Below are positions 18,041 through 26,839 of a stretch of 64,000 bases of DNA, in pieces (position 1 is the first letter of the stretch; each line of letters begins with the position of its first letter). A program made the translations under genes and the position numbers. The notes under the pieces were generated by a model. The model had not been told where the DNA came from and did no database searches. It worked only from the letters and a program-made list of their open reading frames with translations. The stretch comes from CBFHMJ01 sp965656875 (GTDB lineage: Bacteria; Pseudomonadota; Gammaproteobacteria; Enterobacterales; Alteromonadaceae): contig CBFHMJ010000041.1 of NCBI GenBank assembly GCA_965656875.1, positions 124,001 to 188,000 on the forward strand. The letters are read 5' to 3'.

Positions 18041-18057
18041 ATTGTCAATATGAAAAT
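18041..18057. promoter_or_regulatory. Palindromic operator-like site 2 for the TetR regulator
   Basis: ATTGTCA-ATA-TGAAAAT is a near copy of site 1 (one arm identical, the other with one mismatch). Its start lies 43 bp downstream of site 1's start, about 34 bp before the lipoprotein start codon. Confidence 0.5.
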
Positions 18058-18090
18058 TTACTTTGAGATGGAAGCAATTCTGGAGGAATC

Positions 18091-21000
18091 ATGAAGCAAA
18101 CAATACTTGCAGGACTACTCACAGCACTTTTGGCTGGTTGCGGTGGATCTGGCTCTAATGTCTCTCCCGTCATTACTGAGCCTCCCGTGACTGAACCACC
18201 TGTAACCGTGCCGCCACCGTTTGTCGGTCGTATTGGATCATTTATTGGGTTTGAATCAACACCTACACGGCCGATTGCTATGTCGGCAGATGGAAAATAT
18301 TTATACGTGACGAATACATCGAATCACTCGCTGGATATCTTTGCTGTTGACCAGCAAGGATCGCTAACACCGATTGATTCTGTCACTGTTGGGTTGGACC
18401 CGGTTGCGGTAGCGCTCAATTCCAGTGGAGAAGTCTGGGTTGTAAATCATGTGTCTGATTCTGTCAGTGTTGTCGATGTGTCTGGTGTTCCAGCGCGAGT
18501 AACGCGAACCATACTGGTTGGTGATGAGCCATCTGACATTGTGTTTGCCAGGAATCATGCCTTCATTTCAACCGCTCACCGTGGTCAGCAACGGGTTAAT
18601 CCTGAATTAAATGATGTGCCTGGCGCAGGTGATCCTCAGTTACATGAAGCTGGCATTGGTCGGGCAGATGTCTGGGTATTTGAACGTTCAAATCCTGGCG
18701 TTGGAATTGGAGGTAAACCAGAAAAGATCATTACCATGTTTGGTGATACCACACGAGCGCTTGCCGTTTCACCGGATGAACAATCCGTTTATGCCGCTGT
18801 TTTTCATTCTGGTAATCAAACCAGTGCGGTGCATGAGGCGGTGATTTGCCCTGGGTTTGAAGATGATGTTTACGGTGAACAGCCTTGTCAGGTGATGGAT
18901 GGTATCTCCAGTCCTCAAGGAATGGAGGACGGTTGGTTGCCAGGCGGTCGGACAGCGCCGGGTGTTAATGCCGACGGTGAATATCAGCCCTGGACATCAA
19001 TGATTGTTAAGTTTGATCAGGCGTCAGGTGAGTGGCGTGACACTAAAGGGCGGAATTTTAGTAATGGCATTCGATTTTCGCTGCCTGATTATGATGTGTT
19101 TGGTATTGATAGTGAAAGCCTGACTATTTCTGAACAAATTCCGCATGTTGGAACAACCTTGTTTACGATGGCAACTAATCCGGTAACCGGGGATTTGTTT
19201 GTCACGAATACGGAAGCCAATAATCACACTCGTTTTGAAGGAAGTGGTGATTTTGCCGAAAGTACTGTTCAGGGAAATCTTGCCCGAACCCGAATAACTG
19301 TTATTGATGTCGATAACGGTAATGTGAAACCTCGTCATTTGAATCGTCATATCGACTATAACCAGTTGAAAGCGCCTGCAGGTACGAAACAACACAGTCT
19401 TTCCACACCCGGGCAACTGTCATTTTCTCAGAATGGAAAAACTCTGTTCATGGCGGCTATGGGATCGGACAAAGTTGCGGTAATTCCTACCCAACAATTA
19501 ACAGATTCTCGCTGGTGGGATCAGGAAGGTGAAGAGTTTGACCCGACTACGGCTAGTGAACAATACATTGATGTGAGTGGCGGTCCGGTTGGTTTGCTTC
19601 TGAATGAATCGGCAAACAGACTTTATGTGATGACTCGCTACGACAATGCGATAGCCGTGGTAGCGCCTGATACGAAGCAAGTTTTACAACGTCAAATCAT
19701 GCCTTCACCGGAACCTGAGAGCTTCAGTGCCGGACGTTTCATGCTGTATGACGCTAATCGTTCATCCAGCAATGGTGAATCATCCTGTGCCAGTTGTCAT
19801 ATATCTGGCGATACTGACCATCTTAGCTGGAATCTGGGCAATCCTGATGCGTCCAATTTAAGAAATCCTCAACCGTTTCCTACCGAGAACTTTTTGAATC
19901 TTGGCTGCTTATTGGTTGGGCCGGATGAAGAAAGTTGTGCGTTATTGGAGATTCTGAACGGTAACGGTGATGAACGTAGTATTGCAGCTATGAAAGGACC
20001 AATGACCACCCAAACGATGCGAGGCATGAGTACACATGGTCATATGCACTGGCGAGGTGATCGTTCGGTTGGATACTTTGGTGAAGATACTGCGCAGACG
20101 CTGGATGAACGAACGTCGTTTAAGAATTTTATTGTCGCGTTTGAGGGGTTGATGGGGCTGGATATACATCTTGAATCGGTTGAAGCCAGCGAAAAAACCG
20201 CTGATGTAGTCGCACTGGAGCAAGACATGGATAAGTTTGCCGACTTTATGTTGCGTGTTGCTATGCCACCGAACCCAGTTCGAGGACTGGATAATTCATT
20301 GTCAGCTTCGGCGCAAAAGGGCGCTAATTTTTTTCATGGCGAACGTCGTTCTGATGGCGTAGAAACAGACATTGCCGAGAATGGTGATTCGCCAGATGGC
20401 GTTAACTGTGCTGGCTGTCACGGTGTTGATCACGCTAAAGGATTTTACGGCACCCGAGGTGAAGCGGCTCATGGTGGTGAAATTCAAATCTTTAAAGTCC
20501 CGCAACTTCGTAACCTTTATACACGAGTCGGTATGTTTGGTTTACCGGATCGTGAAGGTTTCCTGCCATCGCATACACGAGAGCATCAGGGCGAGCAAAT
20601 CAGAGGATTTGGCTTCTTACATGATGGTGCAACCGATCTACTACTAAACTTTTTGAAAGGCGGTGTGTTTGATAACGGTGAAACTGGTTGTCCACAAGGT
20701 GCAGACGAGCGACATGGCTGTCACTTCAATGAAGGGGCTGTGGGTATTCCTGATGAAGCGACCAGACAAGGATTAGTTGATTACATGATGGAGTTCGACA
20801 ACGACCTGGCACCTGTTGTCGGTCAACAGATTACGTTTAATCAGACGACGGCAGCACAAGTCAGCGCTCGACTGAATTTGTTAGAAGCGCGTGCAGGAAC
20901 CCCCTTTGTGTCGAAAATCCTGGGTGGTGATGTCACGGAATGTGATTTGGTCGCAACAGGGGTGATCGCGCAGAAAAAGCGAGGGTATTTCTACAATGCT

Positions 21001-21177
21001 GCAGCAAAGCAATATGTTGCTGATTCTCGTGATGAAAGCCCGTTATCGTCCGAAGAACTCAGAGAGCTGGCGTCGCAAGATGCTAATTCCCTGACTTTTA
21101 CCTGTGCAGTGCCAGGACTTGGCTGGCAACTGGCGGTTGACGCTGATTTGAATGGCGTTCTGAATGGAGACGAATAA
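18091..21177 (+). CDS. Beta-propeller and di-haem cytochrome c peroxidase-like lipoprotein
   Basis: 1028-residue exported lipoprotein: signal peptide with lipobox LLAGC (Cys17), then a Pro/Thr/Glu-rich spacer. Residues about 45-545 form a YVTN-type beta-propeller (LYVTNTSNHSLDIF, VWVVNHVSDSVSVVD, later LYVMTRYDNAIAVV). The C-terminal half is di-haem cytochrome c peroxidase/MauG-like, with two CxxCH haem sites (CASCH at about 566, CAGCH at about 772). A MRGMSTHGHMHWRGDR segment lies between them. This points to periplasmic redox chemistry on an unknown substrate. It begins an operon with two short membrane proteins and two lipid-type oxygenases. The ATG at 18091 follows GGAGG. Confidence 0.85.
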   Translation: MKQTILAGLLTALLAGCGGSGSNVSPVITEPPVTEPPVTVPPPFVGRIGSFIGFESTPTRPIAMSADGKYLYVTNTSNHSLDIFAVDQQGSLTPIDSVTVGLDPVAVALNSSGEVWVVNHVSDSVSVVDVSGVPARVTRTILVGDEPSDIVFARNHAFISTAHRGQQRVNPELNDVPGAGDPQLHEAGIGRADVWVFERSNPGVGIGGKPEKIITMFGDTTRALAVSPDEQSVYAAVFHSGNQTSAVHEAVICPGFEDDVYGEQPCQVMDGISSPQGMEDGWLPGGRTAPGVNADGEYQPWTSMIVKFDQASGEWRDTKGRNFSNGIRFSLPDYDVFGIDSESLTISEQIPHVGTTLFTMATNPVTGDLFVTNTEANNHTRFEGSGDFAESTVQGNLARTRITVIDVDNGNVKPRHLNRHIDYNQLKAPAGTKQHSLSTPGQLSFSQNGKTLFMAAMGSDKVAVIPTQQLTDSRWWDQEGEEFDPTTASEQYIDVSGGPVGLLLNESANRLYVMTRYDNAIAVVAPDTKQVLQRQIMPSPEPESFSAGRFMLYDANRSSSNGESSCASCHISGDTDHLSWNLGNPDASNLRNPQPFPTENFLNLGCLLVGPDEESCALLEILNGNGDERSIAAMKGPMTTQTMRGMSTHGHMHWRGDRSVGYFGEDTAQTLDERTSFKNFIVAFEGLMGLDIHLESVEASEKTADVVALEQDMDKFADFMLRVAMPPNPVRGLDNSLSASAQKGANFFHGERRSDGVETDIAENGDSPDGVNCAGCHGVDHAKGFYGTRGEAAHGGEIQIFKVPQLRNLYTRVGMFGLPDREGFLPSHTREHQGEQIRGFGFLHDGATDLLLNFLKGGVFDNGETGCPQGADERHGCHFNEGAVGIPDEATRQGLVDYMMEFDNDLAPVVGQQITFNQTTAAQVSARLNLLEARAGTPFVSKILGGDVTECDLVATGVIAQKKRGYFYNAAAKQYVADSRDESPLSSEELRELASQDANSLTFTCAVPGLGWQLAVDADLNGVLNGDE

Positions 21178-21366
21178 ATGACTGAAACATTTACTTATTG
21201 GTTAGGTGCTGCCCTCGTGCTGTGGGTTATTTATGACTTATTTAGCGGTAGTGCCTGGTTGCATCGTGAATATGTCAGAGCGGAAGAGCCGGTTGGCTAC
21301 TGGCTCACTATGCTCTTATGGTCGGCTGTCGCTGCATCATGCTTTATCTATCCTTACTGGTCGTGA
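21178..21366 (+). CDS. Small inner-membrane protein, two membrane segments
   Basis: 62 residues, starting immediately after the stop of the lipoprotein gene, which implies coupling. Two hydrophobic helices (about 6-22 and 42-60) are joined by a charged loop (WLHREYVRAEEPVG). No known family recognised. Its place between a periplasmic haem protein and membrane oxygenases suggests an accessory or assembly role; this is inference only. Confidence 0.65.
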   Translation: MTETFTYWLGAALVLWVIYDLFSGSAWLHREYVRAEEPVGYWLTMLLWSAVAASCFIYPYWS

Positions 21367-21389
21367 ACCGGATTATTTTTCGGAGATTT

Positions 21390-21983
21390 ATGATGAAAAC
21401 TCAACACAACCCAATGATAAAAGCCTGCTATGTGTTGCTGGTTATTTTTATGTTCGTATTCTTTTCATTGCTGGTTCGCCAATATGCCAATGCTGAAACT
21501 CAATCGGTTAACAAGACGAAACTACCGCAGCAAACGGTGCCATTAATTTATCAAAGCGAGCATGTTGTAGTCGGCAGAGTATTTACTATTACGTTAGATA
21601 ATCAGGCGGAAAAACAGATTACCCGAGCCTGGACTCAATACTTCAGTGCTGCCATGCCCCGGGCATTAAAACGTTATCAGGACGACGATTTTATCTACGT
21701 GGCTTACAGTGAATATTCTCAACGAGACAACACCATCATGATGACTATTGGTATTAAAACGGACGAGCAGCCCACCGTGCCAAAGGGATTTAAACGTGCG
21801 TCACTTAAAGCCGGTAGTTATTATCAGGCTGATTCAGTGCTGAATACCTGGCAGCAAGCTGAAACCCTGCCAGTAACATTGGCATTTACCAGTGATTTCG
21901 AACAATACGCATTCAATGAAAACTTCGAGATCGTAACGCAAAAGAGTTGGTCGCTGGTCACTGACGAGGTGAACCATGATTGA
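21390..21983 (+). CDS. Membrane-anchored GyrI-like effector-binding domain protein
   Basis: About 198 residues from ATG 21390, or 197 from ATG 21393, which has better spacing from GGAG. An N-terminal membrane segment (about 12-33) is followed by an exported domain resembling the GyrI-like/AraC effector-binding fold: VVGRVFTITLDNQ, then IYVAYSEYS, TIGIKTDEQPTVPKGFKR and LKAGSYYQAD. That fold usually binds small hydrophobic ligands in the cytoplasm. Here it appears anchored and facing the periplasm, with no DNA-binding domain. It overlaps the hydroxylase gene by 8 bp. A role in binding a hydrophobic substrate or product of the operon is inferred. Confidence 0.68.
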   Translation: MMKTQHNPMIKACYVLLVIFMFVFFSLLVRQYANAETQSVNKTKLPQQTVPLIYQSEHVVVGRVFTITLDNQAEKQITRAWTQYFSAAMPRALKRYQDDDFIYVAYSEYSQRDNTIMMTIGIKTDEQPTVPKGFKRASLKAGSYYQADSVLNTWQQAETLPVTLAFTSDFEQYAFNENFEIVTQKSWSLVTDEVNHD

Positions 21984-22899
21984 GTGGATGAGTTATCTGG
22001 TGCCAGCGTCTTTTCAATCATTTGATGACATGATCGAGCATCTGGCATTCGACATCTATGACTGGGTTCTGGTGTTTGCCATCCTGTTTTTTACGCTGGA
22101 AGTCGCGGATGATTTGCTGCAACGACGACAGGCGGGCAAGCGATTTCTGGAATCGATGTCCAGCATCATTACTCAAATTCCGTACTACATTACAGAGATC
22201 TTTATTTTTGGAAGTGCGGTATATCTCTATTTCACCGTTTATGAAGTGATCCCGTGGAAAATGCCAGATACGGCGTGGTGTTTTGTTCTTGTGCTGTTAC
22301 TGGCTGATTTTACTTACTACGTTGAACATTACTTTTTACACCGCATTCGGTTGTTGTGGGTCGCTCATTCTGTTCATCATAGTTCGACTGTGATGAATAC
22401 CGCGATGGCTTTCAGGTTCAGTCTGTTTGATCCAGTCGTATCCGTGTTATTCCATTTTCCGCTGGTATTAATGGGCTTTAATCCAATCTATATATTCGCG
22501 GCTGAAGTACTGGTTCAGGCGTATCAGTTTTGGATTCATAACGAAATGTTCGGCAAGCTCGGGCCATTAGAATGGGTGTTTAACACACCATCTCACCACC
22601 GGGTTCATCATGGTTCGGATAAAAAGTATCTGGATAAGAACTTTGGCGGCATCCTGATTATCTGGGATCGATTATTCGGAACTTTTCAGGCAGAAGAAGA
22701 AACGCCAAATTACGGGCTGACCAAGCCGTTAAATTCTATTAATCCGATCAAGGTTCAGTTTTTCGAATGGGTGAATTTATGGCGTGATCTTCGGAGTGAA
22801 AAAGGCAAAGGGCATCGGTTGAGTTACCTGTTCAGAGCGCCAGGCTGGACACCAGAATCATCAGGTAATACGTCGCAGCGAGGTACGTTTCATGACTGA
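21976..22899 (+). CDS. Fatty-acid hydroxylase superfamily (sterol desaturase-like) membrane enzyme
   Basis: 307 residues, membrane-bound di-iron oxygenase of the fatty acid hydroxylase/sterol desaturase superfamily. The histidine clusters are intact: EHYFLHR (about 116-122), HSVHHSS (about 132-138), and HHRVHHG (about 211-217) with a conserved NFGGILIIWDRLFGTF stretch. Four hydrophobic segments surround them. Substrates in this family are sterols, fatty acids, alkylglycerols, carotenoids or sphingoid bases; sequence alone does not choose. It overlaps both neighbours (GyrI-like domain and Rieske oxygenase) by 8 bp, so the three are one translational unit. Confidence 0.9.
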   Translation: MIEWMSYLVPASFQSFDDMIEHLAFDIYDWVLVFAILFFTLEVADDLLQRRQAGKRFLESMSSIITQIPYYITEIFIFGSAVYLYFTVYEVIPWKMPDTAWCFVLVLLLADFTYYVEHYFLHRIRLLWVAHSVHHSSTVMNTAMAFRFSLFDPVVSVLFHFPLVLMGFNPIYIFAAEVLVQAYQFWIHNEMFGKLGPLEWVFNTPSHHRVHHGSDKKYLDKNFGGILIIWDRLFGTFQAEEETPNYGLTKPLNSINPIKVQFFEWVNLWRDLRSEKGKGHRLSYLFRAPGWTPESSGNTSQRGTFHD

Positions 22900-24097
22900 G
22901 TCAAATAATGGGATAGCTGAAAACACGGAGTTACGAAACAGCGTGTTACCCGCAGAAGCGTATTACTGTCCTCGTTGGTTTTCGCTTGAACAGCAGTACA
23001 TTTTTTCTCGTCACTGGTTGTGCGCCGGGTTCATTGAAGATCTAACCAAACCCGGCGATTTTCTTACGGTGCAGGCTGGTAGAGATAACTTGCTGGTGGT
23101 TCTTGATAATGAACATCAATTACAAGCATTTCACAATATTTGTCGTCACCGTGGGACGCGTCTTAAAGAGGGGAGTGGGCATTGTGGGCGTGCAATTACT
23201 TGCCCTTACCATGACTGGACATGGGATTTAGCCGGAAATCTGAAAGGAATTCCTTCGAAACGTGATGAGTTTCCGGTGACTAATTTGGCTGACTGGCCAT
23301 TAAAAAAAGCATCGGTAGCAACCTGGCGAGGTATGATTTGGGTGAATGCTCAACCTGATGCTGGTGATATTCAACAATGGTTTGAACCGATTGAACCCTG
23401 GTTAGGGCCTCATGATCCACAAACCCTGGTTGAATCGGTAGATGATTTGTATGACAACGTGATTCAGGCTAACTGGAAAATCGTGGTTGAGAACTACATC
23501 GACCATTATCACCTGGCGCATTTACATGCCGGAACATTAAACATGTATGATCATAAACAGGCTGTTTATGGCTTTCATGGGGCGCATTTTGGTTTCTTTG
23601 AACCCTTAGAAGCAGGCTATGCCAGTAAGTTATCAGAAGCTTCTCCACTGCCACTGATTTCAGCGGTTGATAAAGATTCACCGGGTGCATGGGTGCCGAT
23701 GTTATTTCCTGGGATTGGCCTGGCGGAATCTGAATCATCCTGGTCTGTTTTTGTCATCATACCGCTTTCACCAACCAGTTCTCGGGTTATCGTCAGAACC
23801 AAAGTTGAACCTGCATCGAACTGGCAATATATGATGCAGATGGCCCGTTCATCGTCGTTCTGGTATCGCAGAGTTCGGCCAAAATCGGCACAGCTTGAAG
23901 CTTCGCATCCGTTGGGTTCTGCCGATTTTATGCAAGAAGACGTGTATATCTGTGAGCAACTACAAAAGTCAGTGACCAGCTCTCATTTTGAACCTGGCCC
24001 ATCGGCACAAAACAGCGAAGCTCCAGTACGACAACATCAGCAATTGATTCGCTCGTTGATTTACCCTCACTGGTCAGCTAATACACGCAGCGGATAA
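22892..24097 (+). CDS. Rieske non-haem iron oxygenase, alpha-subunit type
   Basis: 401 residues. Rieske [2Fe-2S] ligands: CRHRGTRL and CPYHDW (about 84-111). Catalytic-domain mononuclear iron motif: ENYIDHYHLAHLH (about 197-209) after NWKIVV. The architecture fits ring-hydroxylating and choline/betaine-type monooxygenases, which need a separate reductase; none is in the window. Located in an operon with a sterol-desaturase-superfamily enzyme and a periplasmic haem protein, so a hydrophobic substrate is plausible. The 3' end overlaps the converging S51 peptidase gene by 24 bp. Confidence 0.9.
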   Translation: MTESNNGIAENTELRNSVLPAEAYYCPRWFSLEQQYIFSRHWLCAGFIEDLTKPGDFLTVQAGRDNLLVVLDNEHQLQAFHNICRHRGTRLKEGSGHCGRAITCPYHDWTWDLAGNLKGIPSKRDEFPVTNLADWPLKKASVATWRGMIWVNAQPDAGDIQQWFEPIEPWLGPHDPQTLVESVDDLYDNVIQANWKIVVENYIDHYHLAHLHAGTLNMYDHKQAVYGFHGAHFGFFEPLEAGYASKLSEASPLPLISAVDKDSPGAWVPMLFPGIGLAESESSWSVFVIIPLSPTSSRVIVRTKVEPASNWQYMMQMARSSSFWYRRVRPKSAQLEASHPLGSADFMQEDVYICEQLQKSVTSSHFEPGPSAQNSEAPVRQHQQLIRSLIYPHWSANTRSG

Positions 24098-24757
24098 TAA
24101 CTGATGAACCGCAGAAGGATCTGCAATCACTTTTCCTTTCCACGCTACGGTGGGTTGACCGACTAAGGTTAGCTCACCGTTTTTGATCACAACGGCATCA
24201 TCATCACTCGCAAGTACGACTGGAAAATCAACGGATGCTAATTGAGACGCTAATTGTTGTTGTCTGGCTGGGTCATTTTCTACATGGGGAAGAAAGCCAA
24301 AAGGTACAAGGTTAAATCCCAGGGTGTTCTCCAGGTTGACATCATTCGGATCGCCGCAAAGTCCTGCGATGTTGATATCAGGCGTCATAAGCAATGCACC
24401 TGCACTCAGGCCGATCAATGTTCCGCCATTTTTCACCCATTGAATAAATGCTGACATGGCATGATGTTGCTGTAATCCCTTTAGAAATCGGAAGGTATTA
24501 CCACCGGAGAGATGAATTACCGAGTAATCAAAGAGCTGTTGTAAAAGCTTGTCATCGTAATCATCTTCAAAATCAACATAGTGTGTGACAGATATATTGC
24601 TGCGCTGATACACGCACTGCGTATAGTGGAAGTACGCACGTTCAGCGTCGTGTTCTGAAGAGACATAGCCGACGGCCTGATGTTTGTCATCAATAATATG
24701 TTCTATCGCTTGTTGACCGGCTGCGCCGTTGTGATTGCTGATTAATGCGAGATTCAT
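24074..24757 (-). CDS. Peptidase S51 family (dipeptidase E/cyanophycinase-like)
   Basis: 227 residues. The nucleophile elbow IGLSAGALLM (about 116-125) and the preceding IHLSGGNTFRFL are family hallmarks of Asp-specific dipeptidase E and relatives. The N-terminus MNLALISNHNG starts the first beta-strand. The protein is probably cytoplasmic, as no signal sequence is present. It converges on the Rieske gene and shares 24 bp with its 3' end. It could act on Asp-X dipeptides, but other S51 members have different substrates. Confidence 0.85.
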   Translation of the reverse strand: MNLALISNHNGAAGQQAIEHIIDDKHQAVGYVSSEHDAERAYFHYTQCVYQRSNISVTHYVDFEDDYDDKLLQQLFDYSVIHLSGGNTFRFLKGLQQHHAMSAFIQWVKNGGTLIGLSAGALLMTPDINIAGLCGDPNDVNLENTLGFNLVPFGFLPHVENDPARQQQLASQLASVDFPVVLASDDDAVVIKNGELTLVGQPTVAWKGKVIADPSAVHQLLSAACIS

Positions 24758-24898
24758 AGATTACCATTTGCACCTGAATTGGTGTTATTTGTTACATTTT
24801 GTTAGTAAATTACTCAGTTGTGTATTTACCATACAATGTCGGTGTTACAGTAGCTATCGCAACATTGGTTGCAACAACATAATAATCAACGACAGTGG

Positions 24899-24924
24899 AG
24901 CAGTCGTACTATTGAACGGCTGCT
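24899..24924 (+). other. Leader hairpin upstream of the small secreted protein
   Basis: AGCAGTCG pairs with CGGCTGCT (one G:U) around a 10-base loop, 27 bp before the ATG of the secreted protein, followed at some distance by a T run (AGTTTTT). It could be a 5'-UTR stabiliser or a weak attenuator. Confidence 0.3.
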
Positions 24925-24951
24925 TTCGGTAGTTTTTATAAGGAAATCAAT

Positions 24952-25287
24952 ATGAAACGTATCACAACTTCTCTTCTTTTGACATTAGCTGTTTCAAGTT
25001 CTGCATTCGCAGGTAGTTATCAATATGGCAAGGTGACTGAAGTCGCTACAACAGGCGATGCAGTAACATTTCAACTGGATACCACTGATGGTGCTGATAT
25101 TCGTGCGGATAATTGTCAGGCTGACACCTTGAACTTTAGTATCAACTTTGCAACAAAAGCGGCTGCTAAAGCGATGTTTGATATTGTCATGGAATCAAAG
25201 CGCACTGGTGTCAAAATCGGTGTTAATGGCGATGGTAACTGTTGGGCAAATGGTGAATTTGAAAACGCCGATTCTATTGCCTTCTAA
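24952..25287 (+). CDS. Small secreted protein of unknown function
   Basis: 111 residues: a clear signal peptide (cleavage likely after SSAFA, about residue 20), then a compact beta-rich domain with exactly two cysteines (DNC about 53, GNC about 97), probably a disulfide. No family recognised with confidence. The ATG follows AAGGAAATCA. It is monocistronic, with a strong terminator 40 bp downstream. The 195-bp leader region contains a G:U-tolerant hairpin (24899-24924). Confidence 0.75.
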   Translation: MKRITTSLLLTLAVSSSAFAGSYQYGKVTEVATTGDAVTFQLDTTDGADIRADNCQADTLNFSINFATKAAAKAMFDIVMESKRTGVKIGVNGDGNCWANGEFENADSIAF

Positions 25288-25324
25288 TCCCGCTCAGGCA
25301 GCCTCTGTATGAGTGACAAGATAA

Positions 25325-25356
25325 ACGAGCAGCGTGACTATGTTGCTCGTTTTTTA
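25325..25356 (+). terminator. Terminator after the small secreted protein gene
   Basis: ACGAGCA ... TGCTCGT stem with a 12-base loop, directly followed by TTTTTT. The rest of 25357-25662, up to the desaturase ribosome-binding site, shows no gene or obvious motif. Confidence 0.85.
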
Positions 25357-25678
25357 CTGTAAAAGGGGTATTGGTTTCGCTTTATCAGAATAAACACGAC
25401 AGTTTAAAAAAATGAATGGTTAACTGTTATTTGGGTTAGGTGGTATTTCGAATTACTCTTATCTGATTGATTAATAATAACTATACTTCAAGATGTAAAC
25501 ACTCTCCCTTTGTTAAGAAATCGCATTGAAAAGTTGTCATTAATTGACTTTTGTTAATGCGGTCTTTTAAAATCCGCCCCTTTCTATAAACAGTAAATAA
25601 ACAATAGATGATACTTTTTGACTGTCCTGACCGTTCAGTGGCAGGAATCAGGTCATTTATCTGGAGGTGGTAACAAGG

Positions 25679-26731
25679 ATGAGTCAAACAGCATCAAACG
25701 ATAGCACCGCAAAACGTGGCAAAATTACTCAGCTTGATCCGGTATACCCGACTGAACATGCAGACGGCTCAGTACGAAAGCCAACCTTGACGGAAGTACT
25801 TCGCCAGTATTTGCATGTCATCAACCCTCGCCGGGACAGCAGTCACTGGCTGAATCTTCATGTGGAAATCTATTTTTATCTAGCACTATTCTTTTTTATC
25901 GTGTTTTTGACACAGTATTTGACCGTTATGAATGTGGTTATTTTCTCTGTGGTGTTTTATGTCATGGCGAATGTTCTTAACACATTCTGGTATCACCGTT
26001 TTTGCAGTCATAACGCATTTACCTTTACCAATGGTGTCGTGCCGACGTTGATTATGTGGTTCAACCCGATTGCTTACCGTGAAGAAGTGTATGCATTTAA
26101 TCATTTGTTGCATCACCGATTTTCCGATACAAAAGACGATCCTTACGGGCCGCATCTGGGTTGGATGGGGAATTTCTTTGCGTCACCCTTTTATAAAGTT
26201 GATCGTTCGATCAGTGAAGCCGATTTTGAGCACCTGAAGAAAGTACTCAGTCATATTGGTTTATCTTTCGCTTCCTATGAGAGCTTCAAACGGTGGGGCA
26301 GTGTTGAATCTGTTTCATCGTTTTTATTGCGTTCCACTTTTGCCAATATTTTCTGGGCTTCAATCATGTGGTGGCTGGGGGGCTTTGAGCTGTTGACGGT
26401 CTGGTTCGCGATTATCTTTGCCTATCATGCGGTAGCGCGTGACTTCAATTATCGCGGGCACGGTGGTAGTGCTGAACAGGCGCAACATAAAGATAATGTT
26501 GACTTTTATCGTAGCTCGAAAGCACTTAATCAGGTGTTTTATGGCTTAAGTGCGGGTGAATGGCATAACAATCATCATGCATTTCAGCGTTCAGCGAATG
26601 CGGGTTTCCTTCCTTATCAACTGGATATTCCTTTCTTGCTGGTCAAGTTACTGAAAAAACTGGGTATTGTCGCAAAATACAACGATGCACAGGAAGCTTT
26701 TGAGCGTAAGTATCTGAATAACTCAGATTGA
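25679..26731 (+). CDS. Acyl-lipid/acyl-CoA fatty acid desaturase
   Basis: 350 residues, membrane di-iron desaturase. Histidine boxes: HRFCSH (about 104-109), HLLHHRFSD (about 142-150) and HNNHHAF (about 301-307). Membrane segments lie around residues 60-100 and 215-255. It introduces a double bond into fatty acyl chains, probably delta-9-like. The ATG at 25679 sits 10 bases after a strong GGAGGT; a GTG at 25667 overlaps that sequence and is rejected. It is a single-gene unit ended by a hairpin at 26.76 kb. Confidence 0.9.
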   Translation: MSQTASNDSTAKRGKITQLDPVYPTEHADGSVRKPTLTEVLRQYLHVINPRRDSSHWLNLHVEIYFYLALFFFIVFLTQYLTVMNVVIFSVVFYVMANVLNTFWYHRFCSHNAFTFTNGVVPTLIMWFNPIAYREEVYAFNHLLHHRFSDTKDDPYGPHLGWMGNFFASPFYKVDRSISEADFEHLKKVLSHIGLSFASYESFKRWGSVESVSSFLLRSTFANIFWASIMWWLGGFELLTVWFAIIFAYHAVARDFNYRGHGGSAEQAQHKDNVDFYRSSKALNQVFYGLSAGEWHNNHHAFQRSANAGFLPYQLDIPFLLVKLLKKLGIVAKYNDAQEAFERKYLNNSD

Positions 26732-26760
26732 TCTAAGCCTTTTATTGACCGAAGTCTGTT

Positions 26761-26795
26761 AAAACAAGCCCTGGTTTTGCCACGGCTTGTTTAAA
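26761..26795. terminator. Terminator between desaturase and lipoprotein genes
   Basis: AAACAAGCC ... GGCTTGTTT perfect 9-bp stem with a 13-base loop, flanked by A/T tracts. It lies between the 3' ends of the converging desaturase and lipoprotein genes, so it may serve both. Confidence 0.65.
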
Positions 26796-26839
26796 CACGC
26801 GATAAATTGCGGATCAAAGATTACTTACCACTGTCGTTA

